The notes beneath the pieces were generated by a model, which saw only the letters and a program-made list of their open reading frames with translations, was not told where the DNA came from and made no database searches. This document shows, one piece after another, positions 1 to 7,826 of a stretch of 43,345 nt of DNA. Position numbers and translations under genes: made by a program. Origin of the DNA: Selenomonadales bacterium (lineage in GTDB: Bacteria > Bacillota > UBA994); NCBI GenBank assembly GCA_018335585.1, contig JAGXRZ010000021.1, positions 1 through 43,345 on the forward strand. The letters run 5' to 3'. How positions within the stretch are numbered: the stretch's first letter is position 1; every line of letters starts with the position of its first letter.

Positions 1-281
1 TTATCCGTGGGTTGCGAAAAATGACAATGCGGTGCACGCTAGCGCTGGCCGTAATGCTGGCAATGGCCGTAGGACGAATAAGAGCAAATCAGCACGATAA
101 AATGCGGAGCCTAGTGAAGGCAGCGTAGAGTTGCTGGTCTAATCGAATCAAAAACCTAGCATCAGCGCCAAGGGATGACTACGCCCTTATACAGGCCCAG
201 ATGTCATATTATGGATGTCTAGTGGCTAGCATGCCCGAAAAACCACGGCGTTGCCCCTGTTCCCTTTGTTGAACACAGCGG
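1..281. other. Window edge without a supported gene
   Basis: I see no confident gene here. One plus-strand frame stays open from base 2 to a TAA at 98-100 and would encode a 32-residue hydrophilic tail rich in Asn, Arg and Lys. It could be the 3' end of a gene that starts outside the window, but it is too short to judge. An ATG at 231 is in frame with the following ORF but meets TGA at 270-272. Confidence 0.3.
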
Positions 282-1427
282 TTGGTTGAGAAAAAAGCTA
301 GCAACGCAAAACGCTTTGAACAGGATTTACTTGCGCTTGAGCATGCTTTTAAGACGCTGCAAAAAGAAGGAAAACTTGACCCAGATTTCCCACGGCTTGT
401 CATCATTGCCTCAAAATACTATAGATTGGATAACAGGTTTGGAACAGCCCCGGCAGAGCTTTCTTTCACTAATTCCGCAACTTTTGTTTCCAATCTCCCG
501 GACTCGCCTCATTTTGCACCAAAGGAATTGGGTCCGGCTTATGTGATCAGGATAAGCACAGGACTTTTAAATTACCGGGATTTAGCTGCAATGCTGCCTC
601 TTTTAGGCGGGTTGAATGACAGGAATCCAAAAATAACGATTAATAGTGAAGAGGAACTGGCTGTGTGGAAAAGACAGCCTGACTTTGAAAGGTTAACAAG
701 TTTAATTAATGTTCCCGAAGAATTTGGTGCTGTTGCAGGCGGGTTGAGAATAGCCGCGTTGTGGAAAGCAGAAACAACGTTTTATTCGCTGACAGATGAG
801 GAGGGCAACAAAATTCTTGACCTTTTTCCCGCAAATATCTACATGGGTAGGCCGGCATGGGTGCCCGTTGAACGTCCCGAACTCCACGACCGAGTTTTAG
901 CATATGCGACTGATGAGCAAGTAATTATCCATGACATTGCTGGAGGCAATCGCTATCACCTAAACCTTGATTTTACTTTTAATAACCCCGAAATTCAGGG
1001 AGTATTTGATGCAATGCGAATGCGCGATGGTATACAAGTGAATTTTGCCGTAGATGCTGTGAGAAATAAGGTATATGTTTTGCCTTTTGGCACAATGGAA
1101 TGGATGCCCGTTGTCTATGCGCTGGATTTGGATACAGGCGAATGGACAAGAGAATTGGAGGGCGATCTTCTCACTTATGAGGCGCGGGAAAACATCTACA
1201 ATAACAGCTGGATTAGTTTTGTTTCCGCAGCGCCGGATAGAAAAACCGTCGGAAATGTTGACATTTTGACGGAAGAATGGACTGCAGGACAAAACTTCCC
1301 TCATAGGAAAAATGTTGTTGTCTGGCCATGGCTCGGCTTATTGATTATTTCCGGAGCAATGCTGATCTATTTTATAAACAAGCTAAGGAAAGTGCGGGCT
1401 TCGTCAAGCTCTACTTTGAGCGATTGA
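282..1427 (+). CDS. Unrecognised protein with C-terminal membrane anchor, probably 5'-truncated
   Basis: I do not recognise this 381-residue protein. The frame opens after a TGA at 270-272 and the first usable codon is a TTG at 282 with no convincing ribosome binding site. The N-terminus is hydrophilic and lacks a signal peptide. Residues about 345-366 form one strongly hydrophobic segment followed by a basic, serine-rich tail (KLRKVRASSSS), as in a type I membrane protein whose bulk lies outside the cell. A missing signal peptide combined with a C-terminal anchor suggests that the real 5' end is lost or frameshifted. The middle alternates short aromatic strands and turns and may be beta-rich. 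Base composition is visibly more AT-rich than the core genes downstream, consistent with acquired DNA. No neighbour hints at a function. Confidence 0.55.
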   Translation: MVEKKASNAKRFEQDLLALEHAFKTLQKEGKLDPDFPRLVIIASKYYRLDNRFGTAPAELSFTNSATFVSNLPDSPHFAPKELGPAYVIRISTGLLNYRDLAAMLPLLGGLNDRNPKITINSEEELAVWKRQPDFERLTSLINVPEEFGAVAGGLRIAALWKAETTFYSLTDEEGNKILDLFPANIYMGRPAWVPVERPELHDRVLAYATDEQVIIHDIAGGNRYHLNLDFTFNNPEIQGVFDAMRMRDGIQVNFAVDAVRNKVYVLPFGTMEWMPVVYALDLDTGEWTRELEGDLLTYEARENIYNNSWISFVSAAPDRKTVGNVDILTEEWTAGQNFPHRKNVVVWPWLGLLIISGAMLIYFINKLRKVRASSSSTLSD

Positions 1428-1433
1428 CTGCAA

Positions 1434-1462
1434 TTGACTATCCCGACACATATGCGTACACT
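1434..1462 (+). promoter_or_regulatory. Sigma-A type promoter of the Phd/PIN module
   Basis: TTGACT at 1434-1439, a 17-bp spacer, then TACACT at 1457-1462. The predicted start is near 1469, giving a short leader before the antitoxin ribosome binding site. A second TTGACT lies 10 bp upstream (1424-1429). Confidence 0.5.
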
Positions 1463-1470
1463 ATAGGTAG

Positions 1471-1480
1471 CACAATTGTG
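1471..1480. promoter_or_regulatory. Palindromic candidate operator of the toxin-antitoxin module
   Basis: CACAATTGTG is a perfect 10-bp palindrome placed between the predicted transcription start and the ribosome binding site (GAGGTGG, 1480-1486). Type II antitoxins usually repress their own promoter at such palindromes, so this is the likely binding site of the adjacent Phd-like protein. That role is inferred from position and symmetry. Confidence 0.4.
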
Positions 1481-1491
1481 AGGTGGTCAAA

Positions 1492-1779
1492 GTGAAGCTT
1501 GTCTCTGTCCGTGAACTAAGGCAACACCTATCCGAAATCTGGGGTCTCCTGCGGGAAGAAGGGGATCTAGTCGTCACTTCCAATGGCACCCCTATTGCCT
1601 TACTCTCGGATATCAGTGGAGGCAATCTAGAGGAGTACTTGCGTCATATCCGCCGGATTCGTGCAACACTGGCGGTCAACTCCATGCAAACACGCTCGCA
1701 CAAACTAGGCTTAGACCGCATGCCTGATGAAGAGATCGACGCCGAAGTAGAAGAGACTAGGCGGAATCGCCCGCGATGA
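1492..1779 (+). CDS. Phd/YefM-type antitoxin
   Basis: This is the antitoxin of a type II toxin-antitoxin pair. Such proteins neutralise the partner nuclease and repress their own operon. The N-terminal half, starting MKLVSVRELRQHLSEI and continuing into the DLVVTSNGTPIALLS segment, is the typical Phd/YefM DNA-binding fold. The Glu/Arg-rich C-terminal half would wrap the toxin. I chose the GTG at 1492 over the one at 1483 because GAGGTGG at 1480-1486 sits 5 bases upstream of it and it restores the usual antitoxin N-terminus. The product is 95 residues. It overlaps the toxin gene by 4 bases (ATGA), indicating translational coupling. Confidence 0.8.
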   Translation: MKLVSVRELRQHLSEIWGLLREEGDLVVTSNGTPIALLSDISGGNLEEYLRHIRRIRATLAVNSMQTRSHKLGLDRMPDEEIDAEVEETRRNRPR

Positions 1780-2207
1780 ACATTGTGCTTGATACCAACG
1801 TATTGGTGTCTGGGCTGCTCAAAGCATACAGCGACGCGGGCTCGATTGTAGGACTGGCAGTATCCGGTTCCCTGGCCGTTGTTTATGACTCCCGTATCTT
1901 AGCGGAGTATCGCGACGTGCTGAATCGACCGAAGTTCAGGTTTGAGCAGTTTGAGATTGAGGCGATCTTAGCTCAGATTGAAGCCGAAGGCATCCTAGTT
2001 ATGCCTCAGCCCCTGCATTCAAAACTGCCTGACAGGCATGACGAGCCATTCTTGGAGGCAGCCCTTGCCGTCAATGATGCGGTCCTTATAACAGGCAATA
2101 AAAAAGACTTCCCGCTCCCTTCCGGAAGCGGGCTCTTAGTTCTCAACGCGGCCGAGTTTATTGCTCACTGGCGATCAAAAATCGACTGCAGTTCCGACAG
2201 CAAATAG
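1776..2207 (+). CDS. PIN-domain toxin, putative ribonuclease (COG1569 type)
   Basis: Toxin partner of the upstream antitoxin and a predicted Mg-dependent RNase of the PIN family. The 143-residue protein starts with the PIN signature NIVLDTNVLVSGL, giving the first acidic residue (Asp6). A conserved acidic residue follows in the SRILAEYRDVL helix, then the DRHDEPFLEAALA and ITGNKKDF segments that supply the remaining metal-binding acids. The layout matches the family of putative toxin component PIN proteins with an N-terminal DTNVLVS motif. Its last 43 bases overlap, tail to tail, the end of a decayed TPR gene on the other strand, which suggests that the module was inserted next to or into that gene. 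RNase activity is inferred from the family. Confidence 0.82.
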   Translation: MNIVLDTNVLVSGLLKAYSDAGSIVGLAVSGSLAVVYDSRILAEYRDVLNRPKFRFEQFEIEAILAQIEAEGILVMPQPLHSKLPDRHDEPFLEAALAVNDAVLITGNKKDFPLPSGSGLLVLNAAEFIAHWRSKIDCSSDSK

Positions 2208-2614
2208 TCTTTATTCTCTTGCTTCGCAATCGTCTCCGCAGCCGCAAGTGCCTCTTTAAGATGCACTTGCTTTTGCGTCTCATCACCTAACACTTGATAA
2301 GCCCTGGCCATGGCTTCATGCGCAAAAGCAAGATCGAAATCGCCGATGTTTTCGGACTCACACATGCTAAGGCAGTGTCTGGCATGATACAGTGCGCTTT
2401 CACCCATGCCTGCAAGCGCGTACGCTCGTGCTATCTGCCATTCACCCCTAAGGAAGTGTAGCGGCGTCCCCACTTCACCCCAGTGAAAGCGAGAAGCATG
2501 TGCCATGTGAATCATCTTAAGTGTATCGAGAGGGGTGCGGACGGTTTTGTCGATGTAGTTCCATGTTTCATTGAAGCACTGTACCGCTAAAAGCCACCGA
2601 TGCTAATCTTTCAT
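2165..2614 (-). pseudogene. Decayed TPR-like protein with in-frame stop
   Basis: The intact part (ATG at 2515, 116 residues) is a helical TPR-like protein containing GEWQIARAYALAGMGESAL and GDFDLAFAHEAMARAYQVLGD. The same frame stays open further upstream and reads HRWLLAVQCFNETWNYIDK and on to TPLDTLK, which looks like the natural N-terminus of this helical family. Only three codons before that lie ATG (2614-2612), AAA and GAT, with a TAG at 2605-2603 between them and the His codon. The simplest reading is a nonsense mutation at codon 4. Neither ATG has a convincing ribosome binding site, and the 3' end overlaps the PIN gene by 43 bases. Function is unknown; some relatives I recall are annotated only as tetratricopeptide proteins. 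Confidence 0.6.
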
Positions 2615-2645
2615 TACAGATTGGCATCACTGCGCCTATATTTGC

Positions 2646-2674
2646 TTGGCAGGGGGAGGTAATTTCGCTACACT
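2646..2674 (+). promoter_or_regulatory. Promoter of the MFS gene
   Basis: TTGGCA at 2646-2651, 17-bp spacer, TACACT at 2669-2674. The -10 hexamer is the same as that of the toxin-antitoxin promoter. The leader to the ATG at 2714 contains the ribosome binding site AAGGAGGG (2698-2705). Confidence 0.45.
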
Positions 2675-2713
2675 AAGGAGGTTGAGACAGGCTAGCAAGG
2701 AGGGAGAAGAGAC

Positions 2714-3946
2714 ATGGGTGCGTTACTTGAATACATCGCGCGGATAAAAGCGTTCAGTCGCAACGCTAGGCTCTTTCTCTTGGCGGGACTGCTAGGGTCT
2801 CTTTACCAACAGGTGTACGGCGTATTGGGGAACTTGTTTTTGCTTGAGGCGGGGCTAAGCGCAGATTTCCTTGGGGTAATGCTAGCTGTGTCATCGTTAA
2901 GTAATGCCGTGTTTGCATTACCGGCAGGCATGTTAAGCGACCGCTTCGGCCGCAAGCGCCTGGTAGTAGCGGGAGCCCTGCTCGGGTTTGTTGGCCAGCT
3001 AATGCTCATAGCCAGGCCAAGTCCTAGTTTTGTTATCCTCTCGGCCTTAGTAGGAGGAGCGGGTGGCGCAGTGCTCATGGTCTCAACGTCGCCCTTTCTG
3101 GCGGAGAACAGCACAGGCGAAGAGCGCGCCCATCTCTTTAGTGTCAATGCCGCCACTTGGACGATTAGCGGAGTGTTAGGGAGCTTTCTTGGCGGCGCCA
3201 TGCCCCTTATCTTCGGGCGCCTAGTGAGTAGCGCACCTGACTCGCTGCTCTCCTATCGCCTTACTTTGCTTAGCGCTCTGCTTTTGCTTGCGCTTTCTAT
3301 CGTGCCGTACTGCATACTGCAGGAGAGGCGCCTGCCGCGAGCCGAGCGTCAAGCTAAGCCGATGCGACTCGTCCTGCCGTCAAAGGACTTGATGTATAGG
3401 ATTCTTGTTCCTGAGGTGATTCTCGGGCTAGGCGCGGGCCTCATTATCCCTTTTCTAAATGTCTATTTTGTCCGCCATCTTGGGGCTTCGGCCGCCCAAG
3501 TGGGAACCATTTTTTCGGTTATGTCCTTGGCTACAACCGTTGCCATCCTTGGGGCGCCCCTGCTAGACCACAAGTATGGCACGGTAAGGACCGCTGTCTA
3601 CACACGCATCCTTTCCGTGCCTTTGCTGCTTACTATCGCCCTTACGAACAGCCTGTGGGTGGGAGCTGTGGCGGCTTGGTTTCGTTCGGCGCTTATGAAC
3701 GCGAGTATGCCGCTAGTCAGTAAGTTTAACATGGAAGTCTCATCACCTTCCGAGCGGGCCACCCTCAGCAGCCTCGTCGGCATGACCTGGACAATTGGCT
3801 GGGCCTTAGGTGCGCGCATTGGCGGACGCTGGATGGAAGTCTACAGCTACAACTTCCCTTACTTCTTTACTGCCGCGCTGTACGTCATCAGTGCCATAGT
3901 CTTTTATCATTTGTGTCATCCGCTCGAAGCGCGCAATCAGCAGTGA
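2714..3946 (+). CDS. MFS transporter, probable drug/metabolite exporter
   Basis: A 410-residue major facilitator superfamily protein with about 12 hydrophobic segments. The loop between membrane helices 2 and 3 carries the family signature GMLSDRFGRKR, and a related but weaker motif (LDHKYGTVRTA) occurs in the second half, as expected from the internal duplication. It would move a small molecule across the cytoplasmic membrane by proton coupling. The substrate cannot be read from the sequence. The ATG at 2714 follows a strong ribosome binding site. Its stop codon lies inside a 7-bp tandem repeat array that fills the gap to the ABC-F gene. It is followed in the same direction by the ABC-F gene, and the two could share a resistance role, but that is only suggestive. 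Confidence 0.85.
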   Translation: MGALLEYIARIKAFSRNARLFLLAGLLGSLYQQVYGVLGNLFLLEAGLSADFLGVMLAVSSLSNAVFALPAGMLSDRFGRKRLVVAGALLGFVGQLMLIARPSPSFVILSALVGGAGGAVLMVSTSPFLAENSTGEERAHLFSVNAATWTISGVLGSFLGGAMPLIFGRLVSSAPDSLLSYRLTLLSALLLLALSIVPYCILQERRLPRAERQAKPMRLVLPSKDLMYRILVPEVILGLGAGLIIPFLNVYFVRHLGASAAQVGTIFSVMSLATTVAILGAPLLDHKYGTVRTAVYTRILSVPLLLTIALTNSLWVGAVAAWFRSALMNASMPLVSKFNMEVSSPSERATLSSLVGMTWTIGWALGARIGGRWMEVYSYNFPYFFTAALYVISAIVFYHLCHPLEARNQQ

Positions 3947-3998
3947 GTTGTGATCTGTGAGTTGTGATCTGTGAGTTGTGAGTTGTGAGCAGTGAACG
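3943..3998 (+). repeat. Tandem array of 7-bp units (GTGAGTT/GTGATCT)
   Basis: Eight successive heptamers: GTGAGTT, GTGATCT, GTGAGTT, GTGATCT, GTGAGTT, GTGAGTT, GTGAGCA, GTGAACG. The array starts one base before the stop codon of the MFS gene (TGA 3944-3946) and fills almost the whole gap to the ABC-F start at 4012. Arrays with the same 7-bp period but other units occur at 36365-36413, 38857-38884 and 38912-38982. Confidence 0.85.
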
Positions 3999-4011
3999 GT
4001 AGGGTGATTTT

Positions 4012-5856
4012 ATGTCTGTTCTCGTGGTCAAGGACGTCACTAAATACTACTTGGACAAACTTGTGCTCGACACGGTTAGCTTTGCCATTGGCGCAAAAGA
4101 AAAAGTAGCGCTTTTGGGCAGCAATGGGTGCGGCAAGACTACGCTCCTAAAAGTCATCAGCAAAAAGCTGCAGCCTGATGAGGGTGCTGTTGTGTTGCAG
4201 GGCGGGGCTAGGACACACTACCTCGCGCAAGACCCCAATCTGCCCTCGGGCAAGAGCCTAGAGGACGCCGTTACCGAGGTGTTTGCCGACCAGAAGCGGC
4301 TAGAGCAGGAAATAAGGGCGCTAGAAGTAGAGATGAGCGCCGCGAGCAATCTTGATAAGCTCATGCGCCGCTACGGGGAGTTGACAGCGCGTTTTGAGGC
4401 CCACGGAGGCTATGAGCTCGATTTTAGGGTTCGCTCCGTGTTGTTTGGGCTTGGCTTTAGCGAGCGCGACCTTGCGTTAAGCGTCGAGCTCTTGAGCGGA
4501 GGACAAAAAGTACGGGCTGCGCTGGCCAAGGCGCTGCTGGAAGAGCCAGAAGTCTTGTTGCTAGATGAACCGACCAATCATTTGGACTTAGCGGCGGTAG
4601 AATGGTTAGAGGGCTTTCTGCCTTCCTACAGCGGTGCCGTGCTGATAGTTAGCCACGACCGCCACTTCTTAGACCGAGTGGTGACGCGCTGCCTTGAGCT
4701 TGAAAACCATAGGCTGCAGGATTATCCCGGCAACTTCAGCAAATACCGCGCCCTGAAGGCAGTGAGTGCTTCGCTGCAGGTCGGCATTTACGAGCGTGAG
4801 CAGGCAGAAATGCGCCGCCTCAAGGCACTGGTTAACCGTTTTCGCGCCGGCACACGCGCCACCATTGCTAAGAGCTGGGAAAAGAAGCTGGAGCGCATGA
4901 GCCATCGTGCCGTAGCAAAACCACTAGGTAAGGCGACTCTTAAGCTCAACATAAAGGAGCACGCTCGGAGCGGGCGTGATGTCTTAGAGCTCGCTGATTT
5001 TCAGGTCGGCTACAGCGGCGAGATGTTGTTCGCGCCGTTCTCGGCAGAGGTGCGCCGCGGTGAACGCATCGCGCTCTTGGGACCTAACGGCAGCGGTAAG
5101 ACATCGCTGCTTAAGGCGCTAATAGGAGACATACCCTATCGCGGCAGGCTTCGTTTTGGGGCAGGCGTAAGTGTAGGCTACTTTGACCAGGAGCTTAAGC
5201 TCACGAATCCCCACCATACCGTGCTCGAGGAAATAATCCTAAGTTTCCCCCACCTATCAGAGTGGGCAGCACGCGACTATCTGGCGGGTTTTCTCTTCCG
5301 AGGTGATATGGTGTTTCAAGGGGTCGCTACACTTTCGGGGGGCGAGCGTAACCGCTTGAGTCTAGCTAAACTCATGCTTACGCCGCACAACGTGTTGGTG
5401 CTTGACGAACCCACTAACCATCTCGATATCGAGAGCAGGGAAATGCTTGAGCTCGCCTTGTTAGGCTACACAGGAGTCGTTTTCTTTGTCTCCCATGACA
5501 GGTACTTTCTTGGCAAAGTGGCGACACGGGTATGGCAGTTTGTCGACCGGAGAATCGCCGACCATCGGCAAAACTACAGCGATTGGCGGCAGAGCTTGCT
5601 CGCGCAGAAGGCACGGGTTAATGTTCCTGCGCGCAACGAAAAGGCCGCTCTGGATAAGCACAAGCAAACCAACATCGCGGCCTTAGAAAACGAAATAGGG
5701 CGGCTAGAGCAGGAAAAGGTCGCGCAGGAGGACCGTATGGCCAGAAGCGATTTTCTGCGACAAAAGGACGGCGGCCGCGAAACCATTGCTCGCTACATGT
5801 GGGTCTGCTCGCGGCTCAAAGAGCTCTACGCTTTGTGGGAGCGCGAGGCCGAATAG
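4012..5856 (+). CDS. ABC-F family ATPase
   Basis: A soluble 614-residue protein with two ABC ATPase domains in one chain and no membrane segment, the ABC-F layout. Such proteins act on the ribosomal E site as translation factors or antibiotic-resistance factors rather than as transporters. Domain 1 has Walker A GSNGCGKT (36-43), signature LSGGQ (161-165) and Walker B VLLLDEPTNHLD (from 181). Domain 2 has GPNGSGKT (357-364), LSGGE (441-445) and VLVLDEPTNHLD (from 461). The linker at about 241-310 is charged and helical and corresponds to the P-site tRNA-interaction motif region. The tail after about 545 is a predicted coiled coil, as in Uup/YfmR-like members. Its 3' end overlaps the converging TRAP permease gene by 31 bases. 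The subtype is unresolved. Confidence 0.88.
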   Translation: MSVLVVKDVTKYYLDKLVLDTVSFAIGAKEKVALLGSNGCGKTTLLKVISKKLQPDEGAVVLQGGARTHYLAQDPNLPSGKSLEDAVTEVFADQKRLEQEIRALEVEMSAASNLDKLMRRYGELTARFEAHGGYELDFRVRSVLFGLGFSERDLALSVELLSGGQKVRAALAKALLEEPEVLLLDEPTNHLDLAAVEWLEGFLPSYSGAVLIVSHDRHFLDRVVTRCLELENHRLQDYPGNFSKYRALKAVSASLQVGIYEREQAEMRRLKALVNRFRAGTRATIAKSWEKKLERMSHRAVAKPLGKATLKLNIKEHARSGRDVLELADFQVGYSGEMLFAPFSAEVRRGERIALLGPNGSGKTSLLKALIGDIPYRGRLRFGAGVSVGYFDQELKLTNPHHTVLEEIILSFPHLSEWAARDYLAGFLFRGDMVFQGVATLSGGERNRLSLAKLMLTPHNVLVLDEPTNHLDIESREMLELALLGYTGVVFFVSHDRYFLGKVATRVWQFVDRRIADHRQNYSDWRQSLLAQKARVNVPARNEKAALDKHKQTNIAALENEIGRLEQEKVAQEDRMARSDFLRQKDGGRETIARYMWVCSRLKELYALWEREAE

Positions 5857-7826
5857 GCTCCCTCGTTCTTCGCTCTCCTCTTCTGCGCAAAGTACACCGC
5901 GCCAAGCGCTACTAGGCCAAAGGTATCCGTCAAAAGGCCTGGTACGATTAGGCCCAGCGCTGCGCTAAAGAGGAGTGCGCGCTCCCACAAGCGAGCCGGG
6001 CCGACAAAGTAGGCTTGCACGGCTGCGGCAAGAGCGATAATGCCCATAAGTGCTGTCGCGATGTGGTGCAGCGCTTGGAGCCAAGTCACATCGACAAGCA
6101 GCAGCCCAGGCGAGATGGCAAAGATATAAGGGATAAGAAACGCAGCCAAGGCAAGTTTTGCGGCTGTAAGTCCAGTTTTCATGGCATTGCCCCCGGCAAT
6201 GCCCGCGCCTGCATACGCAGCTAGGGCTACCGGCGGGGTAATGTCGGCGATAATGCCAAAGTAGAAGATAAAGAGATGGGCGGCGATAAGCGGTATTCCT
6301 AGTCGTACTAGGGCAGGCGCTGCCATTGTGGCCAGCACAATATACTTCGCCGTTGTCGGGAGGCCCATGCCCAGGATAATCGATGCGACCATAGTCAGGA
6401 ACAACGTCAGCAAGAGGTTCCCACCGGCTACCTGCAGCACGAGGTGAGCAAACTTTAGTCCAAGCCCGGTAAGCGTCACTACCCCGACCACAATGCCGGC
6501 ACAAGCGCAGGCGGCGGCTACCCCAATAGCACTGCGCGCGCCGTTTTCAAAGGCCTTAGGAATCCCAAGCAGAAGTTCTTTGGCCGCCTTAGAATCGCGC
6601 TTTAACACAAAGCCTAAGAGCGCTACCACCACGGCGATGTTAATGCTCTGGAATGCCGCCCAAAAAGGCGAACGACCCGCCATTAGGAAGTACACGATCG
6701 TGAAGAGAGGTATCAGTAGGTGCCATCCTTCCCTTAAGGTTTGGCGAGCGCTTGGTAGCATGGACTTTGGTAAGCCTTTAAGTCCAGTCTTGACGGCCTC
6801 CAAATGTACCATTGTCCCTACCCCAAGGAAGTAGAGGATAGCTGGGATAGCCGCGGCCTTTACGATGTCAATATAGGCAAGGCCTGTCATCTCTGCCATA
6901 ATAAAGGCCGCGGCTCCCATCACTGGGGGCATAATCTGCCCGCCGGTCGAAGCTGCTGCCTCCACAGCCCCGGCGAATTCGGGCCTATAGCCTACTTTTT
7001 TCATGGCGGGGATGGTAAAGGCGCCGGTAGTTACCGTGTTGGCCACCGAGGAACCCGAGATTGAGCCCATTAAGCCTGATGCTAGAACTGCGGACTTTGC
7101 GGGGCCGCCGCGCATATGTCCGGTGGCAGCGAACGCTAAGTCAATAAAGAAACGGCCTACGCCAGTCTTCTCTAAAAATGCCCCATAGAGAATAAAAAGA
7201 AAAACAAAAGTTGAGCTTACCCCCAGCGGGATGCCAAAAACGCCCTCTGTGGTAAAGAAGAGGTGGTCAACTATGCTCCGAATTGTGTAGCCGCGATGCA
7301 CCAAGGGGCCCGGAAAGTATCTACCAAAGTAGGCGTAAAGGATAAACACCAATGCTACTAACGGCAACTCCGGTCCAACCGCGCGACGAGCAATTTCCAG
7401 GACTAACAAAATGCCCACGATGCCGACATAGACATCGAGCGCAGTCGGTAATCCGGCGCGAAAAATCAGAGCCTCGTAGTTTACTAGCAAATACATACAG
7501 ACACCGACTCCGAGAAGAGCTAAGACCACGTCGTACCACGGGAGTTTGTGCTTGCTTAGCTTTTTTGTGGCAGGCCATAGCAAAAACGCTAGAACCATAG
7601 CAAACATTAGGTGAACTGCGCGCTGCTGCATCGCCACCAATACACCCATGGCGGCAGTGTAGTAGTGAAACAAAGACATGGTGATAGCTATGGCTGAAAT
7701 CGCTATGCCTACCCAACCAGCAATCTTACGGAATTGTGAGTCTGGGTCGTATTTTTCAAGCGTGGCCTGCACGTCGATCGGTTCGAGGTGCGCCGCTACG
7801 CTTGGCTTACGCTCTTCGCTGCTCAC
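5826..7826 (-). CDS. TRAP transporter fused permease (4TM/12TM), TAXI type
   Basis: Membrane component of a tripartite ATP-independent periplasmic-type transporter in which the small (DctQ-like) and large (DctM-like) subunits are fused in one 666-residue chain. About the first 200 residues hold the N-terminal helices. The rest carries the DctM-type core with Gly/Pro-rich hairpin motifs such as GSISGSSVANTVTTGAFTIP, GGQIMPPVMGAAAF, GMGLPTTAKYIV and ITPPVALAAYAGAG. It uses an ion gradient to import a substrate, probably a carboxylate or amino acid, delivered by the TAXI lipoprotein encoded first in the operon. Its start overlaps the end of the DUF1850 gene by 4 bases. Its 3' end overlaps the ABC-F gene by 31 bases, with no terminator visible between them. 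Confidence 0.93.
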   Translation of the reverse strand: MSSEERKPSVAAHLEPIDVQATLEKYDPDSQFRKIAGWVGIAISAIAITMSLFHYYTAAMGVLVAMQQRAVHLMFAMVLAFLLWPATKKLSKHKLPWYDVVLALLGVGVCMYLLVNYEALIFRAGLPTALDVYVGIVGILLVLEIARRAVGPELPLVALVFILYAYFGRYFPGPLVHRGYTIRSIVDHLFFTTEGVFGIPLGVSSTFVFLFILYGAFLEKTGVGRFFIDLAFAATGHMRGGPAKSAVLASGLMGSISGSSVANTVTTGAFTIPAMKKVGYRPEFAGAVEAAASTGGQIMPPVMGAAAFIMAEMTGLAYIDIVKAAAIPAILYFLGVGTMVHLEAVKTGLKGLPKSMLPSARQTLREGWHLLIPLFTIVYFLMAGRSPFWAAFQSINIAVVVALLGFVLKRDSKAAKELLLGIPKAFENGARSAIGVAAACACAGIVVGVVTLTGLGLKFAHLVLQVAGGNLLLTLFLTMVASIILGMGLPTTAKYIVLATMAAPALVRLGIPLIAAHLFIFYFGIIADITPPVALAAYAGAGIAGGNAMKTGLTAAKLALAAFLIPYIFAISPGLLLVDVTWLQALHHIATALMGIIALAAAVQAYFVGPARLWERALLFSAALGLIVPGLLTDTFGLVALGAVYFAQKRRAKNEGAYSASRSHKA

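Noticed and set aside
2-100. Open 32-codon frame at the left edge
   Set aside because: Too short and without a recognisable motif; noted only in the edge description.
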